Shown: positions 53,239-61,894 of the stretch, one piece after another | How positions within the stretch are numbered: position 1 is the stretch's first letter | Layout: each line of letters starts with the position of its first letter | Origin: Carbonatibacter sp965199245 | GTDB taxonomy: Bacteria; Pseudomonadota; Alphaproteobacteria; Kiloniellales; Kiloniellaceae | Length of the DNA stretch: 64,000 bases | Reading direction: 5' to 3' | Assembly: GCA_965199245.1 (NCBI GenBank) | Contig: CBDAQP010000002.1 | Location: forward strand, 62,001 to 126,000 | Notes under the pieces: generated by a model | Seen by the model: the letters and a program-made list of their open reading frames with translations, nothing else | What the model was told of the DNA's origin: nothing | The model's database searches: none | Translations under genes and position numbers: made by a program

Positions 53239-53682
53239 CTAGGGTTGGATTCGGGGGCCTGGGTTGGGGGGGAACGAGCCATCAAAATCCATCATGTCAG
53301 CCAATGAAACACCACCAAGGGCATCGGCAACAGCCTGGTTGATACGGTTCCAGTTTCCGCGCATCAGGCAACGTGATTCGGCCTCACAGTGATCGTCTGC
53401 GCCATCGACGCAGGCAGTCAGTGCAATCGGCCCTTCGATGGCGTGAATGATATCGGCAACGCTAATCTCCTGTGTTGTGTGGGTCATGCGATAGCCTCCG
53501 CTCACCCCCCGTTGGGATGCGATCAGGCCGTGGTGGGCAAGGGCATTGAGAATTTTTGATACTGTGGGCCGTGGCAATCCGGTTTTTTGAGCAAGTGCAG
53601 AAGCAGAAACCACATGTGCATCACGCGACATCGTGGCAAGAATAATGGTGGCATAGTCTGTCAGCCTGTTCAGACGAAGCAC
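53239..53682 (-). CDS. Rrf2-family Fe-S-sensing regulator of the SUF operon
   Basis: About 147 residues from GTG 53682 (MLRLNRLTDYATIILATMS); a TTG at 53691 is less likely because it abuts TAGGGA. The winged helix-turn-helix shows the usual SASALAQKTGLPRPTVSKIL and GVSGGYRMTH. Three cysteines (TACVDGADDHCEAESRCLM) match the cluster-binding loop of IscR-like members, so it probably binds [2Fe-2S] and represses suf when Fe-S is sufficient. Being first in the operon with a palindrome at its start fits autoregulation. Confidence 0.9.
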   Translation of the reverse strand: MLRLNRLTDYATIILATMSRDAHVVSASALAQKTGLPRPTVSKILNALAHHGLIASQRGVSGGYRMTHTTQEISVADIIHAIEGPIALTACVDGADDHCEAESRCLMRGNWNRINQAVADALGGVSLADMMDFDGSFPPNPGPRIQP

Positions 53683-53695
53683 AGTGTTCAATCCC

Positions 53696-53708
53696 TACTA
53701 AATCAGTA
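53696..53708 (-). promoter_or_regulatory. Candidate operator for the Rrf2-type regulator
   Basis: The minus strand reads TACTGATTTAGTA, a TACT/AGTA inverted repeat with a 5-base centre, within a longer AT-rich stretch 14-26 bases before the GTG. Rrf2/IscR sites have this general form. It overlaps the translation-start region, which would suit repression of the whole suf operon. Confidence 0.4.
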
Positions 53709-53780
53709 TTTTTTAGAGATAGATCAAAAAGCAGAGATTGCAACGACTTTTTTGAAAGATTCTAAAAATAACCTTGCCTG

Positions 53781-54938
53781 TTAAACAGCCTCCTGTGGGT
53801 GACGCTGTGTGAGGGCGAGCAAAAGGCCCCCTGTGGCGAGGACACCCGAAAACCAGAACGCCCACTGTGGGTTGAGAGGAAAAAGAAAGCCTGCAATCAA
53901 AACGGCTATACCCATCATGAGACCGTTTGCGAGGCCGGAATAGAGGCTTTGCGACGATGCCGCCAGCCCGGCGGGCGTGTGATGTGACAGGTATCGCGAA
54001 ATTCCCAGGTGTGTCGCCGCAAAGCTAAACATATGCAGGCACTGCAACAGGCCAAAGACCCAAACGTCATCAATTTCTGTCAGGGCAAACCATCTGAAAG
54101 CAGCCCCGCATCCGCCCAGGAGGATAAGCTGGCGAGACGTGAAACGGGCGATCATTTCTTTCCCGTGGTAGAGCAAAAGAATTTCCGCACAAACACCCGC
54201 TGCCCAAATGAGACCAATCACGCTGTCGTCGTAGCCCCGCGACCGCATATAGAGCGACCCGAAAGCATAGAATGCGGCATGACTGGCGGTGATACAGCTG
54301 GTCGCAAAAATCATGACCAGAAACCATGGACGTTGCAAAAATGCCTGTAATATATTTTCTTTTGGTCGTGTGTCTCTGTCATCGTTTTCGCGATTGTCTG
54401 GTAATAGCCCGAGCGCAAGTGCACAGAAAATCAGGGCAATGATGACCATCCAGACTGTCATGTCAGTCGGCAGGCTTTCGAGTACCTTCCCCCCGACAAT
54501 AGAGGCCGCGATAAAGGAAATCGCCCCCCACATACGCAGACGACCATAAGACAGGTGATGTCTATTGACGATTTGGAGGATCTGACTATCCCCGATAGGA
54601 ATCATGCTATAGTAACCGCAGACAGCGGCAGCTTGCAGGATAAACAAAAAAAAGATACTGTCGCTCACTTGGGCAATCGCATAAAAGCAAACAGCGGCGA
54701 AGAGAGCCAGGGAAACCAATGTTTTTTTATGATTCCCTGTCGCATCTGCAATCAGGGCAAATCCCGGTGCGGTGATGATCTGTAACCAGGGGGCAATAGC
54801 CATCAATAGCCCGATTGTTTTGTCATCAAGCCCCTGTTCTTTCAACCACAGGGGCCAAAAGGGAATATAAATCCCCATGACCAAAAACAGCGTTGCGTAA
54901 TAGAGGCTGAGGCGTAGCTTAAGCGACTTTTGCGTCAT
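53781..54938 (-). CDS. MFS transporter, phenylpropionate (HcaT)-like
   Basis: A 385-residue permease with about 12 helices. The opening LRLSLYYATLFLVMGIYIPF and FWPLWLKEQGLDDKTIGLLM match the PPP/HcaT branch of the major facilitator superfamily; YGRLRMWGAISFIAASIVGG is its signature loop. Substrates of the branch are aromatic acids or nucleoside-like compounds, and the ligand here is unknown. Its start overlaps the DEAD-box helicase stop by 20 bases on the same strand. Confidence 0.88.
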   Translation of the reverse strand: MTQKSLKLRLSLYYATLFLVMGIYIPFWPLWLKEQGLDDKTIGLLMAIAPWLQIITAPGFALIADATGNHKKTLVSLALFAAVCFYAIAQVSDSIFFLFILQAAAVCGYYSMIPIGDSQILQIVNRHHLSYGRLRMWGAISFIAASIVGGKVLESLPTDMTVWMVIIALIFCALALGLLPDNRENDDRDTRPKENILQAFLQRPWFLVMIFATSCITASHAAFYAFGSLYMRSRGYDDSVIGLIWAAGVCAEILLLYHGKEMIARFTSRQLILLGGCGAAFRWFALTEIDDVWVFGLLQCLHMFSFAATHLGISRYLSHHTPAGLAASSQSLYSGLANGLMMGIAVLIAGFLFPLNPQWAFWFSGVLATGGLLLALTQRHPQEAV

Positions 54939-56268
54939 TCAACATGAAATCAGGTGTATGATCGCCAAAGGATTTGGTGGGATTGTAGGGGTCTTCGGAG
55001 GGTGTCCGCTCGCCCTTTTCTGCGGCATCACCGTCTTTTGTTCGGCGTTGTGTTTGTTGTTTACGCGGTGTTTCGCTTTTTTTACGGCGTTTTTTATGTT
55101 TGCCGAACGTTTCGGCGTCTTCGTCATCCCAACGTTCGAATTCCGGTAAGTGGAGTTCCTCAATCGTGGCATTGATTGTGGAGTGAACATTGCTCAGCAG
55201 TTTGAAATCTTCGGGCAGGGCAAAACTAAACGCCTTGCCATCGCGCCCCGCACGGCCTGTGCGTCCAATGCGATGAACGTAGTCTTCGGCGTTGAGGGGA
55301 ATATCAAAATTAAAAACATGTGACACTGCCGGAATATCCAGACCCCGGGCGGCAACATCGGAACAGACTAACAGCTTGATCTTGCCCTCCCTGAATTGAT
55401 CCAGCGTCTCCATACGGTGCGCCTGCGCCATGTCGCCGTGCAATGCGCCAGATGAATAGTTATGGACGTTCATGGATTTGTTTAAAATGTCGACGTCTTT
55501 TTTACGGTTGCAAAAGACAATAGCAGATTGGATCTGATCCTGTTCCTTGTCCAAAACGGCCCGCAGCGCGGCGCGTTTGTCCCTGTCCGTGCCGTGGAGT
55601 CGGATCATCTTTTGCTCAACCGTTGTCGCCGCCGACGATGGCGCAGATACTTCGATCTGTCGTGGATTCGACAGGAATTTTTCAGCCAGTTTTTTAATTT
55701 CCGGGGCCATGGTCGCGGAAAAGAACAAGGTCTGCCGCACGGGAGGGAGCAGAGAGGCAATGCGTTCAACATCGGGAATAAAACCCATGTCCAGCATTCG
55801 GTCGGCCTCGTCAATGACCAAAATCCTGGTGTCCATCAGCATAATTTTTCCGCGCTCGAACAAATCGAGCAAACGACCGGGGGTCGCGATCAAAACATCA
55901 ACGCCGCGATCCAGTAATTTTTCTTGTTCAACGAACGAAGACCCGCCGATCAACAGAGCCTTTGACAGCGTGCAATATTTGCCATAGCTGTCAAAATTTT
56001 CTGCGATTTGATAGGCCAGCTCGCGCGTTGGTGTGATAATCAGGGAACGTGGCATGCGCGCTCTGGCGCGACCATTGGCCAGCATTTCAATCATGGGCAG
56101 AGTGAACGAGGCCGTTTTTCCGGTTCCTGTCTGGGCAACGCCCATAACATCGCGCCCCATGAGAACGTAGGGAATCGCCTTTTCCTGGATGGGGGTTGCG
56201 TCTGTATAGCCAAGATCACCGATGGCCTTGAGGACATCAGGGCCAAGCCCAAGGTCTGTAAAATTCAT
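54919..56268 (-). CDS. DEAD-box RNA helicase, RhlE-like
   Basis: A 449-residue protein from ATG 56268. Q motif FTDLGLGPDVLKAIGDLGY; motif I AQTGTGKTASFTLP; Ia PTRELAYQI; II VIDEADRMLDMGF; III SATMAP; and VI HRIGRTGRAGRDG are all intact. The C-terminal tail (from about residue 385) is lysine/arginine-rich (KHKKRRKKSETPRKQQTQRR), likely an RNA-binding extension. Such helicases act in ribosome assembly and mRNA decay, especially in the cold. RhlE is the closest subgroup by eye. Confidence 0.92.
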   Translation of the reverse strand: MNFTDLGLGPDVLKAIGDLGYTDATPIQEKAIPYVLMGRDVMGVAQTGTGKTASFTLPMIEMLANGRARARMPRSLIITPTRELAYQIAENFDSYGKYCTLSKALLIGGSSFVEQEKLLDRGVDVLIATPGRLLDLFERGKIMLMDTRILVIDEADRMLDMGFIPDVERIASLLPPVRQTLFFSATMAPEIKKLAEKFLSNPRQIEVSAPSSAATTVEQKMIRLHGTDRDKRAALRAVLDKEQDQIQSAIVFCNRKKDVDILNKSMNVHNYSSGALHGDMAQAHRMETLDQFREGKIKLLVCSDVAARGLDIPAVSHVFNFDIPLNAEDYVHRIGRTGRAGRDGKAFSFALPEDFKLLSNVHSTINATIEELHLPEFERWDDEDAETFGKHKKRRKKSETPRKQQTQRRTKDGDAAEKGERTPSEDPYNPTKSFGDHTPDFMLNDAKVA

Positions 56269-56489
56269 GAATACCGCATACAAAGTTGAATGGAATTAAG
56301 ATCAAGAGACGATGAGGAGACAAAGACACCCCCCGCCCTTCCAGTGCAATCGTGTCCCGCCCTGCACAGGGCAATCACACCACGCCCTGCGTCGGTCATC
56401 ATAGGTAATGCTTGCAACTTGTCAATTTTTCCGTGACAGTCACGCTGATCTCGTCGTGTGAAGACGGGGAATACAAAAAAGAAAATAGA

Positions 56490-57188
56490 ATGAACACCGA
56501 ACAGCTCGTTTTTTTGCCGGGTCTCCTTTGTAATGACAGGCTCTGGGCAAATCAGATCGCGGCGTTGCGTGATGGGGTATCCTGTCAGGTTGCCGATTTG
56601 TCACATCACGAGAGCATAAAAGAAATGGCATTTTCGGTTTTACAGTCGGTCGCGGGAAATTTTTCGCTCGCCGGTTTGTCAATGGGGGGCTACGTGGCCC
56701 TTGAGATTGTGCGTCTGGCCCCCGAACGGGTCAAGCGTCTGGCCCTCATTGATACCAAAGCCCGCGCCGACAACGACCAGCAAAGACGGCGGCGTAAGGG
56801 TCTTGTCACCCTGGCACGAACAGGAAAATTTAAGGGCGTTACACCGCATCTTTTACCTCTCCTCATCCACGAAAGCCGCCGGGACGATCCGGATTTGACC
56901 TCTGTGATCTACCGAATGGCGCAGGAGGTCGGGCGTGAGGCCTTTTTACACCAGCAAACGGCGATTCTGGGCAGGTCGTGCCACCTCGATCTTTTGCCCG
57001 CCATTCACTGCCCTGTTGCCATTATCACGGGGCAACAGGATCAAATCACGCCCCCGGACTGTGCAGAGGAAATGCACAGGGATATTCCCGACAGCAGGCT
57101 TCATATCCTGGAGTCTTGCGGTCATCTCGCCCCGCTTGAAAAACCGGAGACCGTAACCCGGATTCTCCGCGCCTGGTTGGCGGTTTAA
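56490..57188 (+). CDS. Alpha/beta hydrolase
   Basis: A 232-residue hydrolase from ATG 56490 (no strong ribosome site; the frame is open to 56412). The triad is visible: Ser in LAGLSMGGYVALEIV, Asp in ITGQQDQITPPDCA and His in ESCGHLAPLEKPE. The opening LVFLPGLLCNDRLWANQI is typical of small esterases or lactonases. The substrate is unknown. It overlaps the convergent parE stop by 4 bases and is divergent from the DEAD-box helicase. Confidence 0.88.
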   Translation: MNTEQLVFLPGLLCNDRLWANQIAALRDGVSCQVADLSHHESIKEMAFSVLQSVAGNFSLAGLSMGGYVALEIVRLAPERVKRLALIDTKARADNDQQRRRRKGLVTLARTGKFKGVTPHLLPLLIHESRRDDPDLTSVIYRMAQEVGREAFLHQQTAILGRSCHLDLLPAIHCPVAIITGQQDQITPPDCAEEMHRDIPDSRLHILESCGHLAPLEKPETVTRILRAWLAV

Positions 57189-59194
57189 ACGTCAATATCG
57201 GTGACGAATCGGGCGTTGTTTTGGATAAAGTGAAACCGTAATTCCGGTTTTTTGCCCATCAGGCAGTGAACGCGTTTTTGGGTTTTGTGTAAGGCATCTC
57301 CGCTGTCTTGGGCGTCGTCGGTCACCTGGACGCGGAGCAGGGTTCGCTTTGCCGGATCCATCGTCGTTTCCTTGAGCTGACGGGGCGGCATTTCACCCAG
57401 ACCTTTGAAACGGCTGACGTCGATTTTTCCCCGGCCTGTCAATGTGTTTTTAACCAGGTCTTCGCGGTGCCGGTCATCCATGGCATAGACCGTTTTGCTC
57501 CCCTGCGTCAGGCGATAAAGCGGTGGCATGGCGAGATAGAGAGACCCCCTTTCAATCAACCCCGGCATTTCTTGATAAAAAAAGGTCATGAGCAGGGATG
57601 CGATATGTGCGCCGTCCACATCGGCATCAGTCATGATGATAATCCGCTCATAGCGAATCTTGCCCGGGTCAAAATCCCGACGCAGACCGCAACCGAGAGC
57701 CTGTGTGATGTCGGAAATTTCTTGATTGGATTTGATTTTTTCCCGTGTCGCAGAGGCCACGTTTAAAATCTTGCCCCGCAGGGGCAAAATGGCCTGCGTT
57801 TTGCGGTCGCGGGCTTGTTTGGCAGACCCCCCCGCAGAATCACCCTCGACCAGGAAAATTTCAGTATCCTCACGTTGTTTACTGCTACAGTCTGCGAGCT
57901 TTCCGGGCAGACGAATCCGCTGTGTTGCTGTTTTGCGACTCGTTTCCTTGTCCTGACGTTTGCGCAGGCGTTCTTCGGCGCGTTCAACAATGTAGTCCAG
58001 CAAGGCCCGCGAGCTTTCGGGGTGATCGGACAGCCAGAGGTCAAAATGATCCTTGAGACTTGTTTCGATCAGCTTGGTCGCCAGTGGGGTCGCCAGTTTT
58101 TCTTTGGTCTGGCCCTGGAATTGCGGGTCTTTGATAAAGGCAGACAACACACAGACCGCCCCGCCCAGCAGGTCATCTGCTGTCATTTGTGCGGCCTTTT
58201 TATTGCCGATCAAATCGCCGTAACTTTTGAGGCTCCGCAAGAGTCCCAAACGCAGCCCGCTCTCGTGACTTCCACCATCAGGGGTTGGGATTGTGTTACA
58301 GTAGGACGTGACAAAGCCATTTTCGTCACGGGGCCAGGCAATCGCCCACTCGACCCGTCCGGCCCCGTCGGGAAAGGTTGCTGTCCCTGCGAAGGTTTCC
58401 GGGGTGAGTGTCTCGCGTGTGCCTAATTCCGAGGCGACAAAATCACTGAGTCCGCCGGGAAAATGGATTGTTTCCGTTACGGGGACATCATGTTGCCCCG
58501 CGATCATGTCAGGATGACAAGACCAGCGAATTTCAACCCCACGGTAAAGATAAGCCTTTGCACGTGCCATCTTGTAAAGACGCTTGGGGCGATAGTGCGA
58601 ATCCGGGCCAAAAATATCGGGATCTGGAGCAAAAGAAACGCTCGTCCCCCGGCGATTGCTGACTTTTCCCACGCACTCCAGTTTTGATTGTGCCTGTCCC
58701 CGACTGTAATCCTGTCGATAAAGCTGACGGTCGCGGGCGACTTCAACCCGCAAACGAGCAGAGAGGGCATTGACGACGGAAATTCCAACACCATGCAAAC
58801 CACCAGAAGTCTGGTAGGCATTCTGGGTGAATTTCGCCCCGGAGTGCAGGGTTGTCAGGATGATTTCCAACGCTGATTTGTCTTTGTATTTCGGGTGTGG
58901 GTCAACGGGAATGCCGCGCCCGTTGTCGCGGATTGTCACATGATTATCCGGGCCAAGTTCCAGTTCAATTCTGTTGGCATGGCCCGCAACGGCTTCGTCC
59001 ATTGCATTGTCCAGAACTTCCGCGACAAGATGGTGCATGGCCCGTTCATCGTTGCCCCCGATATACATCCCCGGGCGATGACGAACAGGTTCCAGCCCCT
59101 CAAGAACCTCGATATCCTGTGCAGAATAGCTGTCCCGGGCCTGCTGTGGCAGTGTTTGGAAAAGGTCTGACATGGCACTATTATGTGCGTTCAT
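57185..59194 (-). CDS. parE: DNA topoisomerase IV subunit B
   Basis: A 669-residue type IIA topoisomerase ATPase subunit, which unlinks daughter chromosomes with ParC. The opening DIEVLEGLEPVRHRPGMYIG, ATP-site RDNGRGIPVDPHPKYKDKSA, GGLHGVGISVVNALS, the toprim motif EIFLVEGDSAGGSAKQARDR with DADVDGAHIASLL, and the C-terminal PRQLKETTMDPAKRTLLRV are all present. The length and KTQAILPLRGKILNV fit ParE rather than GyrB. The start may be 59194 or the second Met at 59173 (MSDLFQTLPQQARDS); neither has a clear ribosome site. Confidence 0.95.
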   Translation of the reverse strand: MNAHNSAMSDLFQTLPQQARDSYSAQDIEVLEGLEPVRHRPGMYIGGNDERAMHHLVAEVLDNAMDEAVAGHANRIELELGPDNHVTIRDNGRGIPVDPHPKYKDKSALEIILTTLHSGAKFTQNAYQTSGGLHGVGISVVNALSARLRVEVARDRQLYRQDYSRGQAQSKLECVGKVSNRRGTSVSFAPDPDIFGPDSHYRPKRLYKMARAKAYLYRGVEIRWSCHPDMIAGQHDVPVTETIHFPGGLSDFVASELGTRETLTPETFAGTATFPDGAGRVEWAIAWPRDENGFVTSYCNTIPTPDGGSHESGLRLGLLRSLKSYGDLIGNKKAAQMTADDLLGGAVCVLSAFIKDPQFQGQTKEKLATPLATKLIETSLKDHFDLWLSDHPESSRALLDYIVERAEERLRKRQDKETSRKTATQRIRLPGKLADCSSKQREDTEIFLVEGDSAGGSAKQARDRKTQAILPLRGKILNVASATREKIKSNQEISDITQALGCGLRRDFDPGKIRYERIIIMTDADVDGAHIASLLMTFFYQEMPGLIERGSLYLAMPPLYRLTQGSKTVYAMDDRHREDLVKNTLTGRGKIDVSRFKGLGEMPPRQLKETTMDPAKRTLLRVQVTDDAQDSGDALHKTQKRVHCLMGKKPELRFHFIQNNARFVTDIDV

Positions 59195-59539
59195 CCGATG
59201 GCTGGCAAGAGAGCTGGGAGTAAAACCGGAATCTGGGAGAAAAAATGGTGATTGATTTTTTCCTCTTGGTGGGTTATGATCTATTCCACTTAGAGTCTCA
59301 TTTCGGGACGCTCATTTCAGGACGCAGTGTCTCGTGTGGTTCCTGATAATTTTTTAGCGTTGTTCTTCGTCATTTTTGTGATCGTTTGAGCGGCGTTTCG
59401 GTCGGGAATCGGGTTTGTCCGCTTCATCGCCGTCTATGATCTTTCGTTGTTGTGTCGCCCTGAAAGCAACTTCCGCTTTGGCGTTGTGGTTTGGCTTTGC
59501 CATCAGCTGTGTCTTTTTGACAGGGAAGAGGAGAAAATC
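59195..59539. other. Intergenic region upstream of parE and the zinc-ribbon gene
   Basis: 345 bases without a credible gene. It holds a 14-bp near-perfect tandem duplication of CTCATTTC(G/A)GGACG at 59297-59324. Divergent promoters for parE and the small zinc-ribbon gene must lie here, but I see no clear consensus elements. Confidence 0.4.
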
Positions 59540-59704
59540 TTGAGTGATCAGTCAAATACAAAACCAGTTTCTGACCGCGTTTATGACAAGAAAAAACGCA
59601 AGTGTCTAAAGTGTCGGGAAACCTTTATGAGCGAATGGCCGGGTGAGCGTATTTGCAAAACGTGCAAAGCCTCCACAGCATGGCGCGAGGGTGTTGCAGC
59701 CTAG
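59540..59704 (+). CDS. Small zinc-ribbon protein
   Basis: A 54-residue protein started at TTG 59540, which has AGGAG 6 bases upstream; the longer frame to 59447 lacks a ribosome site. Two CxxC pairs (KCLKC near residue 22 and CKTC near 41) enclose RETFMSEWPGERI, the form of short alphaproteobacterial zinc ribbons with a CLkCgktFlS-like start. It probably binds zinc structurally; the function is unknown. It is followed by a strong terminator and is a single-gene unit. Confidence 0.75.
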   Translation: MSDQSNTKPVSDRVYDKKKRKCLKCRETFMSEWPGERICKTCKASTAWREGVAA

Positions 59705-59746
59705 GCTGTTGTTGAGGCACGATTGAATGAATGGTCGAGGAAAAAG

Positions 59747-59767
59747 CCGGAGATGACTCCGGTTTTT
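59747..59767 (+). terminator. Rho-independent terminator after the zinc-ribbon gene
   Basis: Stem CCGGAG / CTCCGG with loop ATGA, preceded by AAAAAG and followed by TTTTT; likely works in both directions. Confidence 0.85.
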
Positions 59768-59886
59768 CCTGTTTCGGGAAATGCGGGAGGAAACAAAAAA
59801 CAGGGGAGCTGAACGCAACTGACGCGTTTAATCTGTTGCGTTGCTGACATCAATCGATTATCCGTTGCCGGCGGTTCCTTGTTTTT

Positions 59887-59971
59887 GCGGGTGTGGCGGA
59901 ACTGGTAGACGCACCAGATTTAGGTTCTGGCGCCCTTGGGCGTGGAGGTTCAAGTCCTCTCACCCGCACCA
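59887..59971 (+). tRNA. tRNA-Leu (anticodon UAG)
   Basis: The gene is 85 nt including an encoded CCA. The acceptor stem GCGGGTG pairs with CACCCGC; the D-arm holds TGGTAGACGC; the anticodon loop TTTAGGT between CCAGA and TCTGG gives UAG; a long class II variable arm (GCGCCCTTGGGCGT) is diagnostic of Leu; the T-arm is GGTTCAAGTCC. It lies just before tig, a common alphaproteobacterial arrangement. Confidence 0.97.
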
Positions 59972-60040
59972 CCCCATCGTGTCGCGCTCGGATTTTCGTG
60001 AGTGCCTCTCAAATGGGTTAAAGAAAGGTTTGTGCGAAAG

Positions 60041-61474
60041 ATGCAGGTTACAGAAAAAAAATCAGACGGACTGGAACGCGCGTTTTCCGTTGTCGTTTCG
60101 GCACAGGATATTGACGGGCGTGTTGATGCGCGGCTGGCGGAATTGAAAGGCCAGATTAAATTGCCCGGTTTTCGTCCTGGAAAAATTCCGGCAAAACTGC
60201 TCAAACAACGCTATGGCAAGTCTGTCATGGGCGAAGTTCTCGAGTCAACTGTTCAGCAAACATCGCAATCCTTGCTCAAAGAACGCAACCTGCGCCCTGC
60301 GTTACAGCCGGAGATCAAGGTTGAGTCCTTCGATGAAGGCAAAGACCTCGAGTACAATATTTCGTTTGAAATTATCCCTGACATTACACCGATGGATTTT
60401 TCGGCCTTGAGTCTGGAACGTCCGGTTGTGAGTGTTGAAGACAGCGAAGTTGACGAGGCCCTGACACGGATTGCGGCAGGACAAAAAACAACTCAAAAAC
60501 TCAAACGCAAGCGTAAGTCCCGCCAGGGTGACGTGGTGACCATTGATTTTGATGGTTCTGTTGACGGAGAAAAACTGCCCGGTATGGCGGGCGAGGATTT
60601 CGCGCTGGAACTGGGGGCGGGGATGTTTATTCCCGGCTTTGAAGACCAGCTGGTGGGCAAGAACATTGACGAAGATGTCACGGTTCATGTCACCTTTCCC
60701 GCAGACTACGGTAATGAAAAACTCTCTGGCAAGGATGCGGTTTTTGCGGTCAAGATTAAAAATATCGAAGACTCCGTTCCCGCAGAAATCAATGATGCTC
60801 TTGCTGAAAAAATGGGCCTCGACAACCTTGATGCCTTAAAAGAGCGTGTGCGCGAGCAAATCAAGGACGAATTTGACAAGGCCGCGCGTTCCATTATGAA
60901 GCGCGAACTGTTGGATAAACTCGCCGAAGCCCATGATTTTGAGGTTCCCCCCGGCATGGTGGAACAGGAATTTGACTCAATTTGGCGTCAAATTGAATCG
61001 GACAAGGCCGCAGGCCGTCTTGATGACGATGACAAGGACAAATCCGACGATGACCTGCGCCGCGAATATCGTAATATTGCCATTCGTCGCGTGCGGCTTG
61101 GCCTGTTGATGTCAGAGGTCGGAACCCGCAATGACATTGATGTGACACAAGAAGAGGTCAATCAGGCCCTGGTTCGCGAAGTTCAAAACTATCCCGGTCA
61201 GGAGCCACAGGTTTTTGAATACTACCGGAAAAATCCACAAGCCATGGCGGCCTTGCGCGCCCCTGTCTTTGAAGAAAAGGTTGTTGATTTTATTGTTGCC
61301 TTGGCACAGCTTTCTGAAAAACATCTGTCGCAGGATGAATTAAAAGCCCTGATGGAGTCAGGGGGAGATTCAGAGGTCGGCAGTCAAAAACCAAAATCTC
61401 CAAAAAAGAAAACATCCACAAACAAGACCCCCGCGAAAAAAGCCGCGACAAAGAAAGAAAAAAGCGAAAGCTGA
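60041..61474 (+). CDS. tig: Trigger factor, ribosome-bound chaperone and prolyl isomerase
   Basis: A 477-residue protein from ATG 60041 (MQVTEKKSDGLERAFSVVV), the conserved start; the frame opens 39 bases earlier. Ribosome-docking loop GFRPGKIPAKLLKQRYG near residues 45-60; the central FKBP-type domain includes GDVVTIDFDGSVDGEKLPG and MFIPGFEDQLVGKNI; the helical C-terminal arms follow. The last 30 residues are a Lys/Ser/Thr/Pro tail (KPKSPKKKTSTNKTPAKKA), longer than in E. coli. It normally precedes clpP-clpX-lon, but not here. Confidence 0.96.
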   Translation: MQVTEKKSDGLERAFSVVVSAQDIDGRVDARLAELKGQIKLPGFRPGKIPAKLLKQRYGKSVMGEVLESTVQQTSQSLLKERNLRPALQPEIKVESFDEGKDLEYNISFEIIPDITPMDFSALSLERPVVSVEDSEVDEALTRIAAGQKTTQKLKRKRKSRQGDVVTIDFDGSVDGEKLPGMAGEDFALELGAGMFIPGFEDQLVGKNIDEDVTVHVTFPADYGNEKLSGKDAVFAVKIKNIEDSVPAEINDALAEKMGLDNLDALKERVREQIKDEFDKAARSIMKRELLDKLAEAHDFEVPPGMVEQEFDSIWRQIESDKAAGRLDDDDKDKSDDDLRREYRNIAIRRVRLGLLMSEVGTRNDIDVTQEEVNQALVREVQNYPGQEPQVFEYYRKNPQAMAALRAPVFEEKVVDFIVALAQLSEKHLSQDELKALMESGGDSEVGSQKPKSPKKKTSTNKTPAKKAATKKEKSES

Positions 61475-61501
61475 TGGCCTGCTCGTGTCTTTGATTTTTG
61501 C

Positions 61502-61528
61502 AAAAGCCCGGTTCGTCCGGGCTTTTTT
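61502..61528 (+). terminator. Rho-independent terminator after tig
   Basis: Stem AAGCCCGG / CCGGGCTT with loop TTCGT, followed by a T-rich stretch (TTTTTTGTTGTTTTTT). Strong consensus form 30 bases past the stop. Confidence 0.9.
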
Positions 61529-61683
61529 GTTGTTTTTTATAATCATGCGTGAATGGGATCACGAGTCTTGAAATTTTTCAGGAGGCCCTCATTCGCGAAA
61601 CAATCTGACCACCAGAAACATCCCGGGGTTTGTCCTCGATATGAAAAAAATCAACCCCGCAACGGGATTTTTCTTATTTAATC

Positions 61684-61713
61684 CTTGACATCTTTTTTCG
61701 CCTCTGCTCTCTA
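61684..61713 (+). promoter_or_regulatory. Possible promoter of the large exported repetitive gene
   Basis: TTGACA at 61684-61689 and, 18 bases on, CTCTAT (61708-61713) as a weak -10. Transcription would start near 61720, just before the tandem repeats, making a leader of about 175 bases. Confidence 0.35.
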
Positions 61714-61730
61714 TCTTGTCAGAATTGTGT

Positions 61731-61817
61731 GGGTCGGCCTTTGACGGGTCGGCCTTTGACGGGTCGGCCTTTGACGGGTCGGCCTTTGACGGGTCGGCCT
61801 TTGACGGGTCGGCCTTT
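61731..61817 (+). repeat. Six 15-bp tandem repeats in the leader of the exported repetitive gene
   Basis: The unit GGGTCGGCCTTTGAC starts at 61731, 61746, 61761, 61776 and 61791, all identical; a sixth copy at 61806 loses its end to a T-run. Identity between copies points to recent expansion and instability. In the frame of the downstream gene each unit contains TGA, so the array is not coding there; the minus strand reads KGRPV repeats in a doubtful 96-codon frame. It lies between the candidate promoter and the ATG at 61895. Confidence 0.9.
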
Positions 61818-61894
61818 TTTTGGGGGGTGATACGTTTTACGTCGGGCTGGCCTGTTGTTTTTGGATAAACCTTTAGAACGGGGCAGGTCTTGTG

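Noticed and set aside
59297..59324. 14-bp tandem duplication upstream of the zinc-ribbon gene as a regulatory array
   Set aside because: Only two copies with one mismatch and no link to promoter elements; recorded as part of the intergenic entry only.
61731..61817. Possible CRISPR array
   Set aside because: The units are contiguous 15-bp repeats with no spacers, and no cas genes are present.
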